From Myotis daubentonii (Eukaryota > Chordata > Mammalia > Chiroptera > Vespertilionidae), in contig NC_081853.1 in NCBI RefSeq assembly GCF_963259705.1, forward strand, positions 1,302,001 to 1,366,000: a stretch of 64,000 bases of DNA, given 5' to 3'. Shown piece after piece: positions 57,001-64,000 of the stretch (positions are counted from its first letter, which is position 1; each line of letters starts with the position of its first letter). The position numbers and the translations under genes are program-made. The notes under the pieces are model-generated. The model did no database searches. It saw nothing but the letters and a program-made list of their open reading frames with translations, and was not told the DNA's origin.

Positions 57001-57086
57001 AAAAAAGACTAACTCCACCCAGTGAATTGGTGGTGCCTAGGTCATAAATCAGCTGTCCATTCTGTAACAAATAAAACATGATTTGG

Positions 57087-57317
57087 CCAGAACCGGTTTG
57101 GCTCAGTGGATGGAGCGTCGGCCTGCGGACTCAAGGGCCCCGGGGTTCGATTCTGGTCAAGGGCATGTACCTCGGTTGCGGGCACATCCCCAGTGGGGGG
57201 CGTGCAGGAGGCAGCTGATCAATGTTTCTCTCTCATTGATGTTTCTGGCTCTCTGTCCCTCTCCCTTCCTCTCTGTGAAAAATCAATAAAATATATTTTA
57301 AAAAAAAAACCAGAAAC
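57087..57317 (+). mobile_element. Ves SINE, complete
   Basis: A 10-bp duplication CATGATTTGG flanks it (57077-57086, 57318-57327). The A-box (GGCTCAGTGGATGGAGC) and B-box (GGGTTCGATTCTGG) are clear. Confidence 0.92.
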
Positions 57318-57339
57318 CATGATTTGGATGGCCCATTAG

Positions 57340-57715
57340 TAGACTGGACATGATGGAGGAAAGACTCTCTGGGCTCGAGAATACGTTAATAGAAACTTCT
57401 AAAACTGAAAAATAGAAAAGCAACAACAACCAGAATATCCAAAAAACTTGGAACAATTATAAAAGATATAACATACATGCACTGGGAATACCAGAAGGAG
57501 AAAAAAGAGAGAGAAAAAAAAAACACCAGAAGAAATATTTGAGACAATAATGACTGAGACTTTTTCAAATTAATGTCATAAACAAAACCATAGATCCAGC
57601 GCAGAGAACACCAAGCAGGATAAATGTAAAAACAAACAAAAGAAACTATGCCTAGACATATCATATCAAACTGAAGAAAATCAAAGATAAAGAAAAAATA
57701 TTGAAAGCTTCTAGT
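57340..57715 (+). mobile_element. Old L1 ORF1 fragment
   Basis: The order AAAGATATAACATACATGCA, GGAATACCAGAAGGAGAA and CCAAGCAGGATAAATG is that of an L1 ORF1 RRM region in an old copy. Frames are broken. Confidence 0.65.
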
Positions 57716-57844
57716 CAAAATGGCAGAGTAGGTTAACACTGGGCTCACCTCCTTCCATGACCACATCCAAATTACAACTAAGTTATAAAATAACCATAAG
57801 GAAAAGAAACACAAACATACACATGTGTCCATGCTAGAGAAAAG

Positions 57845-57897
57845 GTGGAGGAGGAGGAGGAGGAGGAGGAGGAGGAGGAGGAGGAGGAGGAGGAGCC
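57845..57897 (+). repeat. (GGA)n microsatellite
   Basis: About 17 GGA/GAG units in the L1 5' UTR. It gives long leucine or arginine runs in translated frames; these are not genes. Confidence 0.93.
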
Positions 57898-59540
57898 AAG
57901 AGGAGACTGGTAGGAGGGGTGGAGACATGGAACTGGCAAGGCCCACACCCTTGAACCTGGAGGGATATCTGGACTGTGAAGGTTCCCCTGAGGAGCGAGG
58001 TACCCAGTCCCACACCAGGTGCCCCAGTCTGGGGCACCACTGCCAGGAGGAGGGGTCGGCATAACTTCCGGCTGTGAAAACCAGGCAGCCTTGCAATGAG
58101 TGGGATGGAGGGCTGCTGGAGTCCCAGGCATTCCTCCTTAGGGGTCTGAGCTTGGACTTGGTCACTCACAATCTTATTTGCTCTAAGTTTGCAGGGACGG
58201 CAGCTTGAAAAGCACCAGAGACTTACTAGTACAGGGAGGAATTGAACTGACTGACTTCAGGTTGAGGGCAGGAGGGGTGAGGGTGAGGGCAGCTCTCTCC
58301 GGGGACAGAAGTGCTGGCAAGCGTCATGTGTGTTTGTTGAGCTCTCCCCCAACCTAGTCAGCAGGCACAGGTAGGTTCCAAATCTTCCATCAGATTTCAT
58401 GCATTTCCCATCACTCAGTTTTATCCATTTTACACCCTTTGCCTGTGATTCTCTGAGGCCTTTCCCCACCCAATGTGCATGTCTGGTCCCTGCCACTTCC
58501 AGCAGCTTTTCCACAGAGTAGCCTTCCTGGACTCATGCTCAGTATTTCCTAAACTCTCTTAAAGGTCCACAAACCTGAAAGAAGCAGCAGCTGGCCTCCT
58601 TGTGCCCTGTACCTCTTGCTAAGTGGCCCCAAGCCTGGAAGAAGTGGTAACAGTATCTCCTTGCACTGTAACTGCCATAAACTGTAGATAGTATGGGCTT
58701 GGAACATAGCTTCAACGAAGCAGCCATAGCTCAGCACAAGTGGTGGCTGGTCTCAGCACACATCATAGTGCCCACCAAAGGACCCCAAATGTGGCACTGG
58801 TGGCACTGCCTTGGTTCACAGCATCCCCTCTCCCAGGCACCTCCCACCCAGGGGCAGGCTTCAGACCAACAAGAGCCCCACACAACCAGCTTCACAATGA
58901 CACACCCCATGGGGGACACAGCTGGCACCAGAGCACCCTGCTAAGCGACTCTTGCACTGTGGGCTCAGCAATTACACAGCAACCCACCCACCATAGTCAT
59001 GGCAACTCTCAGCCAGGCAGCCTGAGGGTCAACACCGCCCCCCCCCCCAGGTGCCGACAGCAATCAAGGCTCAACTACAATAAGAGGCACACACAGCACA
59101 CACAAGGGTCATCCTTGGAGCACCCAGATCTGGTGAAAAGGGAGACTGTCCTACTGGGCCCCACAGGGTACATTCTATCAGGACTGGAAGCCATAGAAGA
59201 TCTACTTAGTACATAGAAACAGACACAAGGAGTCAGGCAAAGTGAGGAGACAAAGAAACATGTCCCAAAGAAAGAATAGGACAATATTCCAGGAAAAGAA
59301 CTAAAGGAAATGGAGCCAAGCACTCTACTGGATACAGAGTTCCAAACACTGGTTATACGGATGCTCAATTAATTTAGAGAAAGGCTACATGAACTCAGGG
59401 AAAGCCTGTATCAACAGCATATTAGATGAAGAAGAGGACTGAGTCAACAACCTGAAATATAGGACAGCAGAAAACACCTAATCAAAACAGCAAAAAGAAA
59501 AAAGAATGAAGAAATTAGGATTGTTTAAGAGACCTCTGGG

Positions 59541-59735
59541 GTCTAGCCAGTTTGGTTTAGTGGATAGTGTCAACCTCCAGGCTGAAGGGTCCTGGGTTCA
59601 ATTTCGAAAAAGGGCACATGCCCATGTTGCAGGCTCAATCCCCAGTAGGGGGCATGCAGGAGGCAGCCTATCAATGATTCTCTCTCATCATTGATGTTTC
59701 TATCTCTCCCTCTCCCTTCCTCTCTCAGAAATCAA
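59541..59735 (+). mobile_element. Ves SINE
   Basis: Imperfect 14-bp duplications AAGAGACCTCTGGG and AAGAGGCCTCTGGG flank it (59527-59540, 59736-59749). Head and middle blocks are diverged, so it is an older copy. Confidence 0.88.
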
Positions 59736-59952
59736 AAGAGGCCTCTGGGACAACATCATCCACATCATAAGAGAACCAGAAGGTCTAAAGAGAGAGCAAA
59801 GGATTGGAAAACTTTTTAAATAATGACTGAAAACTTCCTTAACCTGGTGAAAGAAATAGACATATAAGACCAGGAAGGGCAGAGTCCCAAACAAGATGAA
59901 CCCATGCCAAAACAACTCATAATCAAAATGCCAAAAGTTAAAGATACAGAGA

Positions 59953-62080
59953 AACCAAGATGGCGAACAACCACTTCAAAAATACAACTAAAAGACGGAA
60001 CGGACATCATCCAGAACCACAGGAAGGCTGGCTGAGTGGAAGTTCTACAACTAGGAGGAAAGAGAAAAGCATACCGAGACTCAGAGGAGGCACACTGCGG
60101 AAGTAAAATACTAAGGTGTGGAGTGCATGCGGAGCGGGCTGGCAGCTGAGGGCACGGTTGTCGTTTTCAATTGGGAGGGAGTCTCAGGCTCTGAGCTCCA
60201 GTTCCAGGTGAGTCTCTAGGGACCCAGACTCATACGGGAGGAGCGGGATGGTCTGGTGTCGCTCAGAACCTTAGGGCAGCTTTCTTTCCATGGGGCTTGC
60301 AGTGATTACTGGGACACTGAGAAGCAGAGCTTCTGAGGGCAAGACTGAGAGCAGCCATAATTGCTAACCCCGCCCTGTTGATCCCATAGGACCCGCCATG
60401 CCCAAGCCTTGCAGGGAGACTTTTGCTGGATAGCTTCAGGCAAAGGCTAGATTAGCACCTCCCTAGAGATCCAGGACCCAGGAAGCCCAGAGGTCAGAGT
60501 GGGACCATCCACTTTGCAGCTCCATGGAACCATAAAAGACACACTAAGGCGGCAGACTCAGTGAGCACCAAAGCCCCATCGAAGCAAGTCTAGCCCCAGA
60601 GTGGTGTCTCCAGAAGTGGTGTCTCCACTGCAGACACAGCTGATTCTCACAGCCAATTGGCCTGGAGGTCAATTCCTCACAGTGATAACTACAACAATCA
60701 AGGCTTAACTACAACAAGACTGTGCACAAAGCCCACAAGGGGGTGCACCAAGAGTGTCTACCTCAGGTAATTGGGACACTTAGCACCGAAAGGCACTCTA
60801 TTGACACAGCGAAGCATAAAAAATGCCGAGACAAAGAAACAGGACACAAACAACAGAATTGGAGAAAAGCAAACTGTTGGATATTGAGTTCAAAACCACA
60901 CTTTTAAGGTCTTTAAAGAACTGTCGAGAAGCCGCCGATAAATTTAATAAGGCCCCTGAAAAGACTGGTGAGACCGCCAATAAATGTAGTGAGATCCTCA
61001 AGAAATCTAATGAGACCCTTGATGTTGTGATAAAGAACCAACTAGAAATTAAGCGTACACTGTCTGAAATAAATAATATTATACAGACTCCCAACAGCAG
61101 ACCAGAGGGTTGCAAAAATCAAGTCAAAGATTTGAAATACGAAGAAGCAAAAAACATGCAACCGGAAAAGCAAATGAAAAAAGAATCCAAAAATACGAAG
61201 ATAGTGTAAGGAGCCTCTGGGACAGCTTCAAGCATACCAACATCCGAATTATAGGGGTGCTAGAAGAAGAGAGAGAGCAAGATATTGAAAGCCTATTTGA
61301 AGAAATAATGACAGAAAATTTCCCCTACCTGGTGAAAGAAATAGACTTACAAGTCCAGGAAGCACAGAGAATCCCAAACAAAAAGAATCCAAAGAGGACC
61401 ACACCAAGACACATCATAATTAAAATGCCAAGAGCAAAAGACAAAGAGAGAATCCTAAAAGCAGCAAGAGAAAGAAACTCAGTTACCTACAAGGGAATAC
61501 CCATACGACTGTCAGCTGATTTCTCAACCGAAACTTTGCAGGCCAGAAGGGAGTGGCAAGAAATATTCAAAGTGATGAATACCAAGAACCTACAACCAAG
61601 ACTACTTTATCCAGCAAAGCTATCATTCAGAAGTGAAGGCCAGATAAAGAGCTTCACAGATAAGAAAAAGCTAAAGGAGTTCATCACCACCAAACCAGTA
61701 TTAGATGAAATGCTGAAAGGTATCCTTTAAGAAGAGGAAGAAGAAGAAAAAGGTAAAGATAAAAATTATGAACAACAAATACACATCTATCAACAAGTGA
61801 ATCTAAAAGTCAAGTGAATAAATAATCTGATGAACAGTATGAACTGGTGATTGTAATAGAATCAGGGTCATAAGAAAGGGAATGGACTGACTATTCTTGG
61901 GGGGGGGGAGGGGTGTGGGGGTGAGAGAAGAGATTGGACAATAATCGTGCACCTATGGATGAGGACAGTGGGTGGGGAGTGAGGGTGGAAGGTGGGGTGG
62001 GAACTGGGTGGAGGGGAGTTATGGTGGGAAAAAAGAGTAACTAATGTAATAATCTGAACAATAAAGATTTAATTGAAAAA
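59953..62080 (+). mobile_element. HAL1 element, full-length
   Basis: A 19-bp duplication AAAGTTAAAGATACAGAGA flanks it (59934-59952, 62081-62099). It has the AACCAAGATGGCG start, a 5' UTR of 870 bp, an ORF1 with one frame break, a 3' UTR with a G-run, and an AACAATAAAGATTT tail. ORF2 is absent. It is the best reference for the other HAL1 pieces in the window. Confidence 0.9.
60823..61730 (+). pseudogene. HAL1 ORF1, frameshifted
   Basis: The frame starts MPRQRNRTQTTE and carries the coiled-coil region (SNETLDVVIKNQLEIK). It breaks in an A-run near 61180 and is stopped at 61209. Homology goes on in another frame (NIRIIGVLEEE, PRHIIIKMPRAKDKER) to the stop after MLKGIL at 61730. It is close in sequence to the open ORF1 at 33680-34528 but has an insertion near residues 55-65 (EKTGETANKCSE). 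Confidence 0.85.
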
Positions 62081-62120
62081 AAAGTTAAAGATACAGAGAT
62101 AAACTTAAAAATAGAGAAAG

Positions 62121-62321
62121 CCTGTCTGTCATGGCTCAGTAGTTGAGCATTGACCTATGAACTAGGAAGTCACAGTTCAATTCCCGGTCGGGGTGCATGC
62201 CCAGGTTGCAGGCTCAATCCATGTGGGGTGTGTAGGAAGTGGCCAACCTATGATTCTCTCTCATCATTGATTCTCTCTCTCCCTCTCTGTTCCTCTCTGA
62301 AATCAATAAAAATATATTTAA
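62121..62321 (+). mobile_element. Ves SINE, diverged subfamily
   Basis: AAAAATAGAGAAAG before and AAAAATAGAAAG after are the duplicated target. The head (CTGTCATGGCTCAGTAGTTG) and B-box (CAGTTCAATTCCCGG) differ from the young copies. Confidence 0.82.
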
Positions 62322-63130
62322 AAAAATAGAAAGTGAAAATCAGTTAGGTGTCTACACATGTTCCCATAAGACAGTCAGCTGATTTCTCAAGAGAAACTTT
62401 TCAGGTCAGAAGAGATTGACATGAAATATTCAAAGTGATGAAAAGCAAGGACCTACAACCAAAATTGTTCACTCAGCAAGGCTATCATTTAGAATGAAAG
62501 GGAAAATAAAGAGTTTCCCAGAAAAGGAAACACTAAAGGAGTTTATCACCACTCAACCAGTATTACAAGAAATGCTAAAGGGACTTATTTAAGTAGAAAA
62601 GAAAAGATCAAAAAATTAGTAAGAAAATATAGGAAAGAAAATAATGCTCATTAACAAAGGCAAACAACTAAAAGCAGTGGATCAACCAACTATAAGGATA
62701 CTACAAAGGCTAAAAGGCAAAAGTAGAAAGGTCATGTGAAATTAAAATAATAAACCAAGGGATAGACACAAACACACACTGACAAAAGAAGTAAGAAAGA
62801 ATGACAAAAAGATAAAAGTGGAGGGAATGAGTAAATAATGTATTAACTTTAGATGGTGTTAAAACATAAGCCACCATCAACTTAAAATATACTGCTATAA
62901 ACATAGCTTGGTATACAGAAAGTACATGATAACCACAAACCAAAAGCTACAAGAGATATACAAGAAATAAAGAAAAAGGAATCCAAACACGGTACAGACA
63001 GTCATCACACACAAGAGAGCAAGAGAGTAGGAAAGTAACAAAGAAGACCTACAAAAACAATCAGAAAACAATTCGCAAAATGGCACTAACTACATACCTA
63101 TCAATTATTATTTTAAAAGTATATCAGCCC

Positions 63131-63346
63131 AGCCCTAGCTGGTTTGGCTCAGTGGATAGAGCGTCGGCCTGCTGACTAAAGGGTCCCAGGTTTGATTCGG
63201 GCCAGGTTGCGGGCTCAATCCCCCCCGCCCCAGTAGGGGGCATTCTGGAGGCAGCTGATCCATGGTTCTCTCTCATCATTGATGTTTCTATCTCTCTCTC
63301 TCTGCCTCTCCTTTCCTCCCTGAAATTAATAAAAAAAAGTTTTTTA
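63131..63346 (+). mobile_element. Ves SINE
   Basis: It starts AGCCCTAGCTGGTTTGGCTC. The A-box and B-box (CAGGTTTGATTCGG) are visible, then CCAGTAGGGGGCATTC and a CT-rich 3' part with an A-rich tail. A short internal deletion follows the B-box. Confidence 0.9.
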
Positions 63347-63409
63347 AAAATTTAAACGGACTGAATGCTCCAATCCAAAGACACAGGGTGGCTGAATGGA
63401 TTAAAGAAT

Positions 63410-63707
63410 TGAAGCAGGGGGTCTCTCGGGGGTGAGGATGACGGAGCCCCAACACAGTAGGGCATCTGCAGGCACGACTCCGGAGACCATGTTCAGTGAT
63501 GCAGATCCGTTTTATTGTGGAACTACAGGGGTATATATAGCATGACGGGACCAATCAGAGGGAGACACGTTGCTACAGGCGACCAATGGCTGAAAGGCTG
63601 GGGTACTGTGCACGTGGCTCAGAGGGCGTTGCTACTTCCTGGTGTGCCGAGGAAGCGCGTCATGGTGAAGTGTGCTCACACCATTGCATCAGCTGCAGTG
63701 CTGAGAC
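63410..63707 (-). mobile_element. ERV LTR, minus strand
   Basis: On the minus strand the order is CCAAT-type motif (GATTGGTCCC), TATATATA (plus near 63534), AATAAAA (plus near 63511), then the end ...CTGCTTCA at 63410. That is U3-R-U5. The outer boundary (TGTCTCAG, plus 63707) is a guess. It cuts the old L1 ORF2. It is either a solo LTR or the 3' LTR of a provirus extending right. Confidence 0.65.
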
Positions 63708-64000
63708 ATACTTCCCGTACAAAGAATAAAACCCAGAGTTTGGTCCCAGGAATATCAGGACGATGGCGGCTGGCAGGAGGGATAGGAAGCGAGTGAGTGA
63801 GGGGATGAATGGAGAGTGTGTGGATGTGTGTGGTGTGAGTGAGTGAGTGAGGGAGGGACAGTTAAATCCGGCAGGAGCAGCAGAGGCTGGCAGACCAGGC
63901 TGTCTGGGACAAGGAGAGACTACCATTGCTGCAGCACTCCCTGGACTGCGGGACGGAGTCCACGCCATCTTAAAGGGGAGAGCGGCCTCTTCCAGGAACT
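63708..64000. other. Sequence right of the LTR, unassigned
   Basis: It contains GAGTGAGTGAG simple repeats. It could be ERV interior or U3. A plus and a minus frame of about 100 codons overlap here without recognisable protein. Confidence 0.3.

Larger units (their letters stand above)
57720..63409 (+). mobile_element. Old L1 (5' UTR, ORF1, start of ORF2), broken up by insertions
   Basis: The 5' UTR starts near TCAAAATGGCAGAGTAGG at 57717. ORF1 homology starts near 59270, is interrupted by a Ves, a HAL1 and another Ves, and ends near 62590 (GAAATGCTAAAGGGACTT). The spacer and first ORF2 codons (GGACTGAATGCTCCAATC at 63358) follow a third Ves. The element then stops at an LTR. All frames are decayed. 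Confidence 0.7.

Noticed and set aside
57386..58165. Minus-strand frame of 259 codons with a leucine run
   Set aside because: It spans L1 fragments and a GGA microsatellite; the leucine run is the microsatellite.

Overview
The window is mammalian nuclear DNA, most likely from a vespertilionid bat. It combines HeliBat-type Helitrons (5' TCCTATATAATAAAAG, 3' hairpin then CTAG), Ves tRNA-derived SINEs, SPIN-like and other hAT elements with intact 8-bp target-site duplications (TSDs), and L1/HAL1 elements. Helitrons plus Ves are characteristic of that family. Species is not determined.

Host gene content is small. Two coding exons of GXYLT2 (glucoside xylosyltransferase 2, a Golgi enzyme that extends O-glucose on Notch EGF repeats) lie on the minus strand: exon 1 at 54311-54582 in a CpG island, and exon 2 at 4947-5139. 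They join in frame (272 + 193 = 465 nt, 155 codons) across a 49-kb intron 1. Later exons lie left of base 1. Inside intron 1, on the same strand, is an intronless, uninterrupted 546-codon FBXO31-like retrogene (11470-13110). It is clearly diverged from FBXO31 yet has no stop or frameshift, and is the most notable gene-level observation.

Layout: 1-4946 intron 2, with a Helitron carrying a G-rich minisatellite and a probable solo LTR. 5.1-9 kb: small Helitrons. 9.0-21.6 kb: an old L1 split in two, with a 12-kb nested block between the halves (an L1-derived composite with a 20-bp VNTR, the FBXO31-like gene, an LTR, and a gammaretrovirus-like provirus at 14545-21103 with tRNA-Pro-type primer-binding site and 4-bp TSD). 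22-28.7 kb: old intron with L1, MIR and three hAT elements. 28.7-36.6 kb: old minus-strand L1 carrying a hAT and a HAL1 with an open ORF1. 38.4-45.9 kb: full-length but broken plus-strand L1 with 13-bp TSD. 46-50.3 kb: a HAL1 tail and three Helitrons, two abutting head to tail. 52-53.2 kb: MIR, MER5A-like, Helitron. 54.1-54.8 kb: GXYLT2 promoter and exon 1. 55-64 kb: upstream intergenic DNA with a chimeric retro-insertion (LTR-derived VNTR to Ves SINE), an old L1 interrupted by Ves copies and a second HAL1, and an LTR running toward the window end.

No CRISPR, operon, rRNA or functional tRNA genes are present. Family names come from recognition by eye; no database search or alignment was run.
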